A stretch of DNA of 64,000 nt from CAKSEI01 sp964403505 (GTDB taxonomy: Bacteria > Bacillota > Clostridia > Oscillospirales > CAG-272): assembly GCA_964403505.1 (NCBI GenBank), contig CAYOFP010000004.1, positions 1 to 64,000 of the forward strand, in the 5' to 3' direction. The translations under genes were made by a program, and so were the position numbers. The stretch's first letter is position 1, and each line of letters opens with the position of its first letter. Of the stretch, positions 7,947 through 15,493 are shown piece by piece. The notes under the pieces were generated by a model, which saw nothing but the letters and a program-made list of their open reading frames with translations, did not search any database and was not told where the DNA came from.

Positions 7947-8669
7947 TTTTAAGCTCTCAAAAGAGTTTTTTAGTTCCCTCAAATGCTCTGACAGGGGACG
8001 CTCTGTTCTGAACGGGTGAAAGAACTGATATTTCTCTTTTATCGCTTCGTTCCGGCTACGGATATGCGCTTTGAGCTCTTCATACCGGACGATCACATTG
8101 TTTTCGTCGGCATACTGTTTCAGCCTTGCAACGAGCTTCGCAGACTGAACAACATCGACTAAGAATATCCCGAAGAACAAACCGATCACAAAGGAAAATG
8201 CCAGATTTACAGACAGCCAATTCAATGCATTCAGTATGTACGGATGAATGAAAAAATAATATATTGCTCCGAGCACCGCCCACATCAGCGAAAACTTGGG
8301 ACAGATAATCCCCTGTAGATTCGCCCATTCGTCGCTGTAATCCCACAAACGGACATTTGCGGTTTTTAAGCTGATGATACCTGCGATATATTCGAGGGCG
8401 GTCATACATATCGCCATAAATATAAATAGTACAGACTTATTTAAGATAGGATTTGCTATTATATTGTATTTTTCGACAAAAGCGATCAAATATAAAAAGC
8501 AAAGTCCAAAACCGTAGAGCGGCAGATACGGACCCGTACAAAAGCCGGGATTGACCCATTTCCTCTCCGGATTACCGACACGATAAAATCGGCGGAAAAA
8601 CAGCTCTATGACCCACCCGATAATGGAGCCTATGCAAAACAAAAATGCGAGAATGAGAAATATATTCAT
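7929..8669 (-). CDS. CmpB-like putative ABC transporter permease (PF06541-type)
   Basis: A 246-residue membrane protein of the ABC_trans_CmpB family. It starts with a hydrophobic helix (~2-22) including GSIIGWVIELFFRR, the family's most conserved stretch, followed by NPGFCTGPYLPLYGFG and three or four more helices (~78-165). A basic soluble tail follows (~175-246). The family is annotated as a putative ABC transporter permease, but no ATPase gene lies nearby and its real role is unknown. AGAAGG provides the ribosome site. It is 23 bases after the TauE gene. Confidence 0.8.
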   Translation of the reverse strand: MNIFLILAFLFCIGSIIGWVIELFFRRFYRVGNPERKWVNPGFCTGPYLPLYGFGLCFLYLIAFVEKYNIIANPILNKSVLFIFMAICMTALEYIAGIISLKTANVRLWDYSDEWANLQGIICPKFSLMWAVLGAIYYFFIHPYILNALNWLSVNLAFSFVIGLFFGIFLVDVVQSAKLVARLKQYADENNVIVRYEELKAHIRSRNEAIKEKYQFFHPFRTERPLSEHLRELKNSFESLKQKHGK

Positions 8670-8692
8670 TTTTTAACCTTCTATTTTTAACA

Positions 8693-9463
8693 TCAGACAG
8701 ATAGATATTTAACCATCAGAATCGCCGCTCCGAGTACGAGGAGGATAACGCCCACGGTTCGGTTCAGTACCTTCGCATTTGCTTTATTTGCGATCTTTGC
8801 GGCAATTAAAGCGAATAACAGCGTGAAGCCCACGCACAGAGCCAGATACCGCATATCCGGCAATCCGCCGATGGAAAAATGGCTGACAGAACCCGTAAGG
8901 GCGGTAAACGTCATGATAAATACGCTCGTTCCGACAGCGGTCTTTAGTTCATATCCCATAACGGCCGTCAAAAGGAGCAGCATCATCATACCGCCGCCTG
9001 CACCGACAAAACCGCAGATAAATCCTACCATCGAACCGCAAATGACCGACTGAATGATCCGTTTCCTTTTGCTCACTCCCATCATCGCCTCTTTTGTTAC
9101 GGCAACGGGTTTTATGATAAATTTAATGCCGAGCATCATAGTCATAAAGGTACTGAAATTTCCCATGACCGTATGAGGGACGAAGCTTGCGACCCAGCTG
9201 CCCACAACGGTAAAGAGCAGAACGCACACCATCATGACAAGTCCGTTTTTGATATCAATGTTTTTATTTTTCTTATATGTGAGAGCGCTGACGGCGCTAG
9301 CGAGTACGTCGCTTGCCAGTGCTATTCCGACTGCCATATACGGATCGACCGACAAAAAAGCGATCAGCATCGGTGAAATGACAGCCGCCGCACTCATTCC
9401 TGCAAATCCGGTACCGAACCCAGCCCCCAGTCCTGCGAAAAGACAAATCAATATTTCATACAT
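8693..9463 (-). CDS. TauE/SafE family sulfite exporter-like permease
   Basis: A 256-residue integral membrane protein of the TauE/SafE (DUF81) family, with about eight hydrophobic helices and the two glycine-rich repeats typical of it (GLGAGFGTGFAGMSAAAVISP near the N-terminus and GFICGFVGAGGGMMMLLLL in the second half). Members move sulfite, sulfoacetate or other organosulfonates. I chose ATG 9463, not the in-frame GTG at 9472, because AGGAGG runs directly into that GTG while it lies 8 bases from the ATG. It is downstream of the VanY gene by 31 bases. Confidence 0.88.
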   Translation of the reverse strand: MYEILICLFAGLGAGFGTGFAGMSAAAVISPMLIAFLSVDPYMAVGIALASDVLASAVSALTYKKNKNIDIKNGLVMMVCVLLFTVVGSWVASFVPHTVMGNFSTFMTMMLGIKFIIKPVAVTKEAMMGVSKRKRIIQSVICGSMVGFICGFVGAGGGMMMLLLLTAVMGYELKTAVGTSVFIMTFTALTGSVSHFSIGGLPDMRYLALCVGFTLLFALIAAKIANKANAKVLNRTVGVILLVLGAAILMVKYLSV

Positions 9464-9494
9464 CGGAAACACCTCCTGTTTTTAAGTTTTCTTT

Positions 9495-10454
9495 TCACTC
9501 GGCGTAAACCGAAGTGATATTAAAATATTCCTCTAAGCAAAGTCCGCTTTCTTCGACCTTTTGCGCCATTTCCTTACCGATATACCGTACATGCCACGGC
9601 TCATACATATATCCCGTGATCTCTTCTTTATCCTGCGGATAGCGTATGATAAATCCGTATTTCCAACAGTTTGCGGCAAGCCACAGTCCCTCGTCGGTTT
9701 GCCCGAACCACTGTTCCAGCGAATTCAGGTCAAAGGCAAGTCCCGTCTGATGCTCCGAATGTCCCGGCCGTGCCGAGTACCGATCCGCCACCGCTACCCC
9801 GTCACGCACGACATAATTATTATATACCGACATCTGCCTGCTGTACGAGCGAAAAGCCGACGCGATCCACAGGCTGATCCCTTCCTGCTTTGCCGCCTCG
9901 ATCATCTCGTTCAGCGCCGCACCTGCGGTTTCGTCCGTGCCCGGATTATAATCCGCAGGCAGTGAATAGGTTTTGTTAACGATGAGAACACCCTGAATAT
10001 ATGTCAGCCCGGGCGTCCCATACACCTCCACGCTGACGGCAGCACTCACCTGCGGATTATCCACTGATGTCACGGTCACGGTACAGCTTCCTGTGCCGAC
10101 GCCTGTTATCATTCCGCTCTCATCTACCGCGGCGACGTCCGTATTGTCACTATGCCAGAGCTCCCGCTTACTTTCCGCATTTTCCGGGAGCATCGTGACC
10201 TGCAGCATATCGCTCTCGCCTATGCCGACTGAAATACTGTACTTGTCGAGCGTAATCGACCCAACGGTAACTGTGGGTTCCGGCTCGGTCGGGAGGTCCG
10301 TCGGAATGGGAGGCTCGGGAAGGCTCACATCTGCGGCGATTACGGTTTTCACTTGATATGTATCATCGATATTCTCTTCTCTGCACTCGCCGCTTACGCT
10401 CAGTAACAGCAGAACGCCGAGCATCAGCGCCGCTCCCCTGATATATTTATTCAA
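9495..10454 (-). CDS. VanY-type D-alanyl-D-alanine carboxypeptidase with Ig-like domain
   Basis: A 319-residue exported protein. It has an N-terminal hydrophobic signal (~6-22), a proline-rich linker (~45-60), a bacterial Ig-like domain 2 (~63-145, ending TGVGTGSCTVTVTS), and an M15B peptidase domain (~150-310). Zinc-site motifs of the VanY family are seen: ASAFRSYSRQ, PGHSEHQTGLAFDL and EPWHVRYIG, which supply the His, Asp and second His ligands. It would trim the terminal D-alanine from peptidoglycan stem peptides. A Cys at ~24 follows the signal, but SGEC is a poor lipobox. AAGGAGAAG is the ribosome site, and it probably leads the operon. Confidence 0.9.
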   Translation of the reverse strand: MNKYIRGAALMLGVLLLLSVSGECREENIDDTYQVKTVIAADVSLPEPPIPTDLPTEPEPTVTVGSITLDKYSISVGIGESDMLQVTMLPENAESKRELWHSDNTDVAAVDESGMITGVGTGSCTVTVTSVDNPQVSAAVSVEVYGTPGLTYIQGVLIVNKTYSLPADYNPGTDETAGAALNEMIEAAKQEGISLWIASAFRSYSRQMSVYNNYVVRDGVAVADRYSARPGHSEHQTGLAFDLNSLEQWFGQTDEGLWLAANCWKYGFIIRYPQDKEEITGYMYEPWHVRYIGKEMAQKVEESGLCLEEYFNITSVYAE

Positions 10455-10488
10455 AAAAACTTCTCCTTTGTCTTTTGCGTCATGTTAT

Positions 10489-10517
10489 ATGATAACGCAT
10501 CACGGCATAATTTTCAA
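10489..10517 (-). promoter_or_regulatory. Predicted promoter of the VanY gene
   Basis: On the minus strand TTGAAA (10517-10512) and TATCAT (10494-10489) are 17 bases apart. The transcript would begin near 10482, 28 bases before the start codon. Confidence 0.55.
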
Positions 10518-10560
10518 TAGTATTTTTATAAACCTGTCACGATATTTTTTGTAAAAATTT

Positions 10561-10600
10561 CATACAAAAAGGAAACGGAGAACCGTTTCCTTTTTGTATG
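10561..10600 (-). terminator. Perfect 18-bp hairpin terminator
   Basis: An inverted repeat with exact 18-base arms ending in GGAAACGG/CCGTTTCC and a 4-base AGAA loop. T-runs lie inside the stem on both strands. It follows the leftward gene at 10618 by 17 bases. Confidence 0.8.
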
Positions 10601-10617
10601 AAGGTGTATATTTCAGC

Positions 10618-11160
10618 TTATAGCACGTGTTCAATCGTGGAGAAGGAGCAGAGGGTCAGATTGCCTACAGTATCACCCGTTCCTATTATCTGCTCCTGTC
10701 CGTCACGGCACCTGCGAATATCACCGCAGGACGGGTGGAGGAGCAGAAGCTCACGCATCGTCTTGGCGTACCATGCTTCATTTTTCATGTCCGGTATATA
10801 TTGCGGCAGAGGACGCACGGCAGAGTCGATCGGCTGGACGAAATGAACAGCGAACCGGGAAAACAGACCTAAGTATGAACGGATGCGATAGGATGCATCA
10901 TTGATAAAATACAGCGTTTTGGTCCTACTCTTGACGGCAAAAAGCTTGACTGCAAGCACCGTATCCTCTCCCTCGAGATAAAAATCGTAACGGGCGTCTT
11001 TCTTTCGTGAAAATATCCACAGAGGATATCCGCCGTGCAGGCGAAGGTTGCGCCTGCGGCAAAGCGCACGCAATTTGAAATATAAAGATATACGTTTGAA
11101 AAAAATGCGTAAATAGGGATAAATAAGGAAAAATACGATAAGAGCAATCAGAATTAACAT
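10618..11160 (-). CDS. Hypothetical protein with N-terminal membrane helix
   Basis: A 180-residue protein I do not recognise. Residues 1-18 form one hydrophobic helix, followed by a basic stretch (RRRNLRLHGG) and a mostly beta, arginine-rich soluble part including DFYLEGEDTVLAVKLFAVKSRTKTL and an aromatic FINDASYRIRSYL segment. The topology suggests an anchored cytoplasmic domain. AAAGGAG precedes the start. It stands between the cysK and VanY units with its own terminator, so it is probably monocistronic. The clean ribosome site and sustained frame argue that it is real. Confidence 0.65.
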   Translation of the reverse strand: MLILIALIVFFLIYPYLRIFFKRISLYFKLRALCRRRNLRLHGGYPLWIFSRKKDARYDFYLEGEDTVLAVKLFAVKSRTKTLYFINDASYRIRSYLGLFSRFAVHFVQPIDSAVRPLPQYIPDMKNEAWYAKTMRELLLLHPSCGDIRRCRDGQEQIIGTGDTVGNLTLCSFSTIEHVL

Positions 11161-11259
11161 GACAAGTCTCCTTTTTATTACAGTATAGCATACGATTGTA
11201 CGGAAAACAACTGAAAATTTGCATCAAAACAGGCAGAATCAGTGCATGATCTGCACAAA

Positions 11260-11289
11260 AAAGCCGTCAGCTTTTTCGCTGACGGCTTT
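11260..11289 (-). terminator. Terminator of the metY-cysK operon
   Basis: AAAGCCGTCAGC and GCTGACGGCTTT form a 12-bp perfect stem over a T-rich 6-base loop just past the cysK stop codon, followed by a T/A-rich tract on the minus strand. Confidence 0.88.
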
Positions 11290-11292
11290 GAA

Positions 11293-12225
11293 TTAATCTG
11301 CAAACATCGGTGTGGAAAGATAGCGGTCGCCCGTGTCAGGGAGAAGCACGGCGATGGTCTTACCCTTATTTTCCGGCCGCTTTGCCAGCTGAATCGCCGC
11401 AAAAACCGCCGCACCGGAGGATATGCCCACCAATACGCCTTCGCTCTTGCCGATCCGTTTTCCCGTCGCAAAAGCGTCTTCATTCGTAACCGTGATGATC
11501 TCATCGTACACTGAGGTATTCAGCACCTCCGGCACAAAACCTGCGCCGATGCCCTGTATCTTATGCGCCCCTGCCACGCCTGTGGAGAGAACTGCGGAGG
11601 ATACCGGCTCAACGGCAACGACCCTGACATCCGGGTTTTTCGATTTGAGATATTCCCCTACTCCGGTGACAGTACCACCTGTTCCGACGCCGGCGACAAA
11701 GATATCCACCTTGCCGTCCGTATCTTCCCAGATCTCTGGTCCTGTCGTCGCACGGTGAACCGCAGGGTTGGCAGGGTTGACAAACTGTCCCGGCACAAAG
11801 CTGTCCGGTATCTCTTTTGCGAGCTCCTCTGCTTTGGCGATTGCACCCTTCATGCCTTTTGCGCCTTCGGTCAGCACGAGCTCGGCGCCGTAAGCCTTCA
11901 TAAGCTGGCGGCGTTCCACCGACATAGTCTCGGGCATTACGATAATGATGCGGTAACCTCTTGCGGCGGCGACGGAGGCAAGCCCGATTCCGGTATTGCC
12001 GCTCGTCGGCTCAATGATAACCGAGCCTGCCTTCAGAATTCCCTTTTCCTCTGCATCATCGATCATCGCTTTTGCAACTCGATCCTTTACCGATCCTGCC
12101 GGATTGAAGTATTCAAGCTTTGCAAGGACGGATGCCTCGAGTCCATCCTCTTTTTCGATATGTGTCAGTTCCAAAAGCGGTGTTTTACCGATCAGCTGAT
12201 CGGCGGAAGTATATATGTTAGACAT
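11293..12225 (-). CDS. cysK: Cysteine synthase A (O-acetylserine sulfhydrylase)
   Basis: A PLP enzyme making L-cysteine from O-acetylserine and sulfide. The 310 residues are of typical length. Visible motifs are the PLP lysine in GSVKDRVAKAM (~residue 46), the substrate loop PTSGNTGIGLASVAAARGY, the phosphate-binding loop GVGTGGTVTGVGEYLK, and GISSGAA near the C-terminus. AAGGAG provides the ribosome site. It lies 19 bases downstream of metY in the same transcript, so both sulfhydrylation routes are expressed together, likely under the Rrf2-type regulator encoded divergently. Confidence 0.96.
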   Translation of the reverse strand: MSNIYTSADQLIGKTPLLELTHIEKEDGLEASVLAKLEYFNPAGSVKDRVAKAMIDDAEEKGILKAGSVIIEPTSGNTGIGLASVAAARGYRIIIVMPETMSVERRQLMKAYGAELVLTEGAKGMKGAIAKAEELAKEIPDSFVPGQFVNPANPAVHRATTGPEIWEDTDGKVDIFVAGVGTGGTVTGVGEYLKSKNPDVRVVAVEPVSSAVLSTGVAGAHKIQGIGAGFVPEVLNTSVYDEIITVTNEDAFATGKRIGKSEGVLVGISSGAAVFAAIQLAKRPENKGKTIAVLLPDTGDRYLSTPMFAD

Positions 12226-12244
12226 GGTATAATATCTCCTTCTA

Positions 12245-13528
12245 TTATTTCACAGCGTCGAAGCCGTGTGCGAGGTCGGCTAAAATATCGTCAATATGCT
12301 CTGTACCGATGGAAAGACGGACGGTATTCGGCTTAATGCCGGATGCAAGCAATTCTTCCTCGCTCATCTGTGAGTGCGTTGTGGAGGCCGGGTGAATGAC
12401 AAGCGACTTCACATCTGCCACATTGGCAAGCAGCGAAAACAGCTCGAGACTCTCGGTAAATTTTTTTGCCGTGTCGGCATCGCCTTTGATTTCAAAAGTG
12501 AAAATGGATGCCGCACCATTTGGAAAATACTCATCGTACAATTCTTTCGCTCTGCCGGTCGCAAGTGAGGGGTGATTGACCCGCTCCACCTGCGGATGAG
12601 CCTTTAAGAATTCAACGACCTTAAGCGCATTTTCCACATGGCGCTCGAGACGGAGCGACAGGGTCTCGAGTCCCTGCAAAAGCAAAAACGAGTTAAAGGG
12701 TGAGATGGTCGCTCCCTGATCCCTCATCAGGGTCGTGCGCAGTTTCATGATATATGCGATGTCTCCGCAGACCTCAGAGAAAACTGCGCCGTGGTAAGAC
12801 GGATTCGGTTTTGTAATACCGGGGAATTTATCATTCTGTGTCCAGTCGAACTTACCCGAGTCGACGATCACGCCGCCCATGACCGTACCGTGTCCGCCGA
12901 TGAATTTTGTAGCCGAGTGAACCACGATGTCAGCGCCGTACTCGATCGGGCGCAGATAAAACGGAGTCGCAAATGTATTGTCCACGATAAGCGGTATACC
13001 GTGACGGTGGGCGATATCGGCAATGGCGCGCAGGTCGATGACATCCGAATTCGGGTTGCCGAGCGTCTCGGCGTAAACGAGCTTTGTGTTGTCCTGAATC
13101 GCCGCTTCCAGCGCCGCAAGGTCTGTCGGATCGACAAAGGTTGCGGTAACGCCCTGATCCTGTAATGTGTTGGCAAGCAGATTGTAGGTGCCGCCATACA
13201 GATTAGCGGAGGATACCACGTGATCCCCTGCACGTGCAATATTCTGAATCGCATATGTGATCGCAGCTGAGCCGGACGCAGTCGCAAGCGCCGCCGCACC
13301 GCCCTCCAACGCCGCAATGCGTTCCTCAAATACCGAGGACGTCGGGTTCATCAGACGGGTGTAAATATTTCCGCCTTCGCTGAGGGCGAACCGCCCTGCC
13401 GCCTGTGCGCTATCCTTAAAAACATAAGAAGTGGTAGCATAGATCGGTACTGCTCTTGCATCGGTCGCAGAATCGGGATGCTCCTGTCCTGCGTGAATCT
13501 GTATCGTTTCAAATTTATAGTTGCTCAT
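12245..13528 (-). CDS. metY: O-acetylhomoserine aminocarboxypropyltransferase/cysteine synthase family protein
   Basis: A Cys/Met-metabolism PLP enzyme of 427 residues. It begins YKFETIQIHAGQEHPDSATDARAVPIYATTSY, typical of O-acetylhomoserine sulfhydrylases. The PLP lysine is in VHSATKFIGGHGTVMGG, and TVRLSIGTEHIDDILADL closes the C-terminus. It would form homocysteine from O-acetylhomoserine and sulfide. I chose ATG 13528 because GAAAGGATT lies 9 bases upstream; the in-frame ATG at 13546 has no ribosome site. A leader of ~140 bases contains an operator-like palindrome and a possible 18-codon ORF. Confidence 0.93.
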   Translation of the reverse strand: MSNYKFETIQIHAGQEHPDSATDARAVPIYATTSYVFKDSAQAAGRFALSEGGNIYTRLMNPTSSVFEERIAALEGGAAALATASGSAAITYAIQNIARAGDHVVSSANLYGGTYNLLANTLQDQGVTATFVDPTDLAALEAAIQDNTKLVYAETLGNPNSDVIDLRAIADIAHRHGIPLIVDNTFATPFYLRPIEYGADIVVHSATKFIGGHGTVMGGVIVDSGKFDWTQNDKFPGITKPNPSYHGAVFSEVCGDIAYIMKLRTTLMRDQGATISPFNSFLLLQGLETLSLRLERHVENALKVVEFLKAHPQVERVNHPSLATGRAKELYDEYFPNGAASIFTFEIKGDADTAKKFTESLELFSLLANVADVKSLVIHPASTTHSQMSEEELLASGIKPNTVRLSIGTEHIDDILADLAHGFDAVK

Positions 13529-13585
13529 GGTATTAAATCCTTTCAATCAAATGTTTTTGTGCTGATACGATGAAAAACAACGCCG

Positions 13586-13642
13586 TCACATTCGGCCGAA
13601 ACGGAAATTCTGCCTGAGCAGTTTGGTAAATAAATCTTTCAT
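13586..13642 (-). CDS. Possible 18-residue leader peptide upstream of metY
   Basis: An ATG with AGGA seven bases upstream opens an 18-codon frame, MKDLFTKLLRQNFRFGRM, ending in TGA 57 bases before metY. It lies wholly inside the predicted metY leader transcript. The peptide is basic and amphipathic. It contains no cysteine and no run of one amino acid, so it does not look like a classical attenuator. It may be a translated regulatory ORF, a small protein, or chance; comparison with related leaders would decide. Confidence 0.35.
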   Translation of the reverse strand: MKDLFTKLLRQNFRFGRM

Positions 13643-13650
13643 TCCTAATT

Positions 13651-13667
13651 CCTATCTTTCTTATAGG
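13651..13667. promoter_or_regulatory. Operator-like palindrome at the metY transcription start
   Basis: CCTAT-N7-ATAGG, just downstream of the predicted start site. Read on the minus strand it continues into ATAGGAATT, which resembles the right half of the CymR box as I recall it from Bacillus. An Rrf2-family gene lies directly upstream, so it is a plausible repressor site on the cysteine operon. Confidence 0.5.
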
Positions 13668-13675
13668 TTACGTGT

Positions 13676-13704
13676 ATTTTACCACCATATTCCTGTCTTG
13701 TCAA
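13676..13704 (-). promoter_or_regulatory. Predicted metY-cysK promoter
   Basis: On the minus strand TTGACA (13704-13699) and TAAAAT (13681-13676) are 17 bases apart. Transcription should begin near 13669, immediately before the CCTAT/ATAGG palindrome. Confidence 0.75.
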
Positions 13705-13736
13705 TAGGTTTTTGCAAATTTATAAAAAATACTGCC

Positions 13737-14165
13737 TCATATGCACCAATCGCCGGTAGAGGATGGGTCGATCATATCTGCAAGCGATACGCTGTTAAGA
13801 TAATTATTTATAACGGCATCTAGCTTCTCCCACAGCGGAAGCGTCTTACATTCGGAAGCACGGCTGCATTGATTCGGCTTGCAGTCAAGGCAGGACACCG
13901 GTGCGAGCGACCCCTCGGTCAGACGCAGGATCTCACCGACCGAATAATCCTTCGGCTCACGCTTCAGGCGGTATCCGCCGCCCTTGCCCCGCAGACCCTC
14001 GATCTCGCCTGCTTTTGAAAGCACTACGAGAATACTCTCTAAATATTTTTCGGATATTCCCTGTTTTTGCGCAATGGTGATCAGCGGAACGATCTCGCCC
14101 GGCTCATGGCTCGCAAGCTCCAGCATCACCCGGAGCGCATATCTTCCTTTTGTGGATATCAGCAT
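13737..14165 (-). CDS. Rrf2 family transcriptional regulator (CymR/IscR-like)
   Basis: A 142-residue winged-helix regulator. The N-terminus MLISTKGRYALRVMLELA, the helix IAQKQGISEKYLESIL and the wing LRGKGGGYRLKR are diagnostic of Rrf2 proteins. The C-terminal part holds four cysteines in CLDCKPNQCSRASEC, similar to the iron-sulfur site of IscR; CymR of Bacillus, which senses cysteine synthase, lacks a cluster. Position next to metY-cysK suggests control of sulfur assimilation, through CysK contact or an Fe-S cluster. GAGAGGATT precedes the start. Confidence 0.88.
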   Translation of the reverse strand: MLISTKGRYALRVMLELASHEPGEIVPLITIAQKQGISEKYLESILVVLSKAGEIEGLRGKGGGYRLKREPKDYSVGEILRLTEGSLAPVSCLDCKPNQCSRASECKTLPLWEKLDAVINNYLNSVSLADMIDPSSTGDWCI

Positions 14166-14204
14166 GTCAAATCCTCTCTTTTGATAGATTTATTATATTA
14201 TAAG

Positions 14205-14233
14205 ATTATACCATATTTATTGCTTTATATCAA
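14205..14233 (-). promoter_or_regulatory. Predicted promoter of the Rrf2 regulator gene
   Basis: On the minus strand TTGATA (14233-14228) and a perfect TATAAT (14210-14205) are 17 bases apart, giving a start near 14198 and a leader of ~33 bases. It stands back to back with the promoter at 14253-14281. Confidence 0.65.
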
Positions 14234-14252
14234 GCAAAAGCGGATTTCATAC

Positions 14253-14281
14253 TTGACGGCGCATAATATTTCAAATATAAT
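14253..14281 (+). promoter_or_regulatory. Predicted promoter of the bile salt hydrolase-like gene
   Basis: TTGACG (14253-14258) and TATAAT (14276-14281), 17 bases apart. The start would be near 14288, followed by the AGGAGG ribosome site before ATG 14314. Confidence 0.7.
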
Positions 14282-14313
14282 ATAAAATAAGTATATTATC
14301 AGGAGGCAAAAAA

Positions 14314-15288
14314 ATGTGCACAGCTGCAACATATAAAACCGAAAACTTCTATTTCGGCCGAACGCTCGATTATGAATTCTCATACGGAGACAATATCGTC
14401 ATAACTCCGAGAAACTGTCCGATCTCCTTTCGCCGCGAGGGAATCATGAAAACCCATTACGCTATCATGGGAATTTCAACGGTGATCGACAACACGCCAT
14501 TATATTACGAGGGAATCAACGAAAAAGGGCTATGCATCGCAGGACTCAATTTCGTCGGTAATGCATATTACAGACCGGATGCAGAAGGGAAAAATAACAT
14601 CCCCCAATTTGAGCTGATACCGTGGATCCTGTCTCAGTGTGCGTCGGTGGAGGAAGCACGCATGCTGATCGGTAATTTGAATATTACCGATACACCGTTT
14701 AACGACAAGCTGCCTGCCGCCTCTTTACACTGGATAGTAGCTGATAACTACAGTGCGATCACCCTCGAATCAGTGAAAGACGGCATCAAAGTTTACGATA
14801 ACCCTGTCGGAGTTCTGACGAACAACCCGCCGTTTGATAAGCAGATGTTTCAGCTCAACAATTATATGAATCTATCCCCGAAGAGCCCCGAAAACCACTT
14901 TACGTCACAGTTGGATCTCGAAACATACAGCCGTGGCATGGGTGCGTTAGGCTTACCCGGAGATCTTTCGTCGCAATCCCGTTTTGTGCGTGCCTCGTTT
15001 GTGAAAATGAATTCCATATCCGACCCGTCGGAAACAAAAAGCGTCAGTCAGTTCTTTCACATATTGGGTGCGGTCGATCAGATGCGAGGCTGCTGTGTGC
15101 TTGACGACGGCAAGTACGAGATCACTCTCTATACCTCCTGCTACAATGCAGACAAAGGTATCCTCTATTACACGTCATACGATAATCACCGTATATCGGC
15201 AATCGACATGCAAAAGGAAGACCTCGACGCAAGCGCTCTCATCATTTATCCCATGATAACCGAAGAACAGATTTATTATCAGAATTAA
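14314..15288 (+). CDS. Choloylglycine hydrolase family protein (bile salt hydrolase-like)
   Basis: A 324-residue Ntn-hydrolase. After removal of Met1, Cys2 becomes the N-terminal nucleophile (MCTAATY). Other active-site positions of bile salt hydrolases are kept: R16 and D19 (FGRTLDYE), an Asn in IAGLNFVG (~80), an Asn in LTNNPPF (~170) and an Arg in SRFVRASF (~228). The family splits the amide of glycine- or taurine-conjugated bile acids; some members are penicillin V acylases or act on acyl-homoserine lactones, and sequence alone does not separate them with certainty. AGGAGG is the ribosome site. The stop codon lies inside the terminal inverted repeat of a MITE-like element. Confidence 0.88.
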   Translation: MCTAATYKTENFYFGRTLDYEFSYGDNIVITPRNCPISFRREGIMKTHYAIMGISTVIDNTPLYYEGINEKGLCIAGLNFVGNAYYRPDAEGKNNIPQFELIPWILSQCASVEEARMLIGNLNITDTPFNDKLPAASLHWIVADNYSAITLESVKDGIKVYDNPVGVLTNNPPFDKQMFQLNNYMNLSPKSPENHFTSQLDLETYSRGMGALGLPGDLSSQSRFVRASFVKMNSISDPSETKSVSQFFHILGAVDQMRGCCVLDDGKYEITLYTSCYNADKGILYYTSYDNHRISAIDMQKEDLDASALIIYPMITEEQIYYQN

Positions 15289-15465
15289 GGCAACACCGCA
15301 CAATTCACGGCTGTCGCCTTGACAGCGCACTTGCTTGCATTTTTTCCGTCATACTTCACAAATTTCGTCGGCAGAGGACTCTACTCTTGCCTCCTCAATT
15401 TGTATCGTCTGACGAAAAATCTGACAGCGCAATTGCGCTGTCAGATTTATGCGGTATTGCCTTAA
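15285..15465. mobile_element. MITE-like element of 181 bp with 16-bp terminal inverted repeats
   Basis: TTAAGGCAACACCGCA (15285-15300) and TGCGGTATTGCCTTAA (15450-15465) are inverted repeats with one mismatch. The interior has no coding frame and holds a perfect 24-base palindrome at 15421-15444 (CTGACAGCGCAA and complement). No target duplication is obvious beyond the TTAA ends. It lies between converging genes: the left end supplies the stop codon of the hydrolase and the right end abuts the flavodiiron gene's terminator. I saw no second copy in this window. Confidence 0.7.
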
Positions 15466-15492
15466 AAAAACTGCCCGGAATCGGGCAGTTTT
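15464..15492 (-). terminator. Terminator of the flavodiiron protein gene
   Basis: ACTGCCCG-GAAT-CGGGCAGT, an 8-bp stem flanked by A and T runs on both sides. It directly follows the minus-strand stop codon and touches the right end of the MITE-like element. Confidence 0.88.
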
Positions 15493-15493
15493 T

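Noticed and set aside
11563..12336. A 257-codon plus-strand frame across cysK
   Set aside because: Antisense to cysK and the end of metY; no ribosome site.
13529..13669. S-box, T-box or other riboswitch in the metY leader
   Set aside because: No T-box sequence, no SAM riboswitch core and no terminator hairpin can be seen; the leader is better explained by the operator and short ORF.
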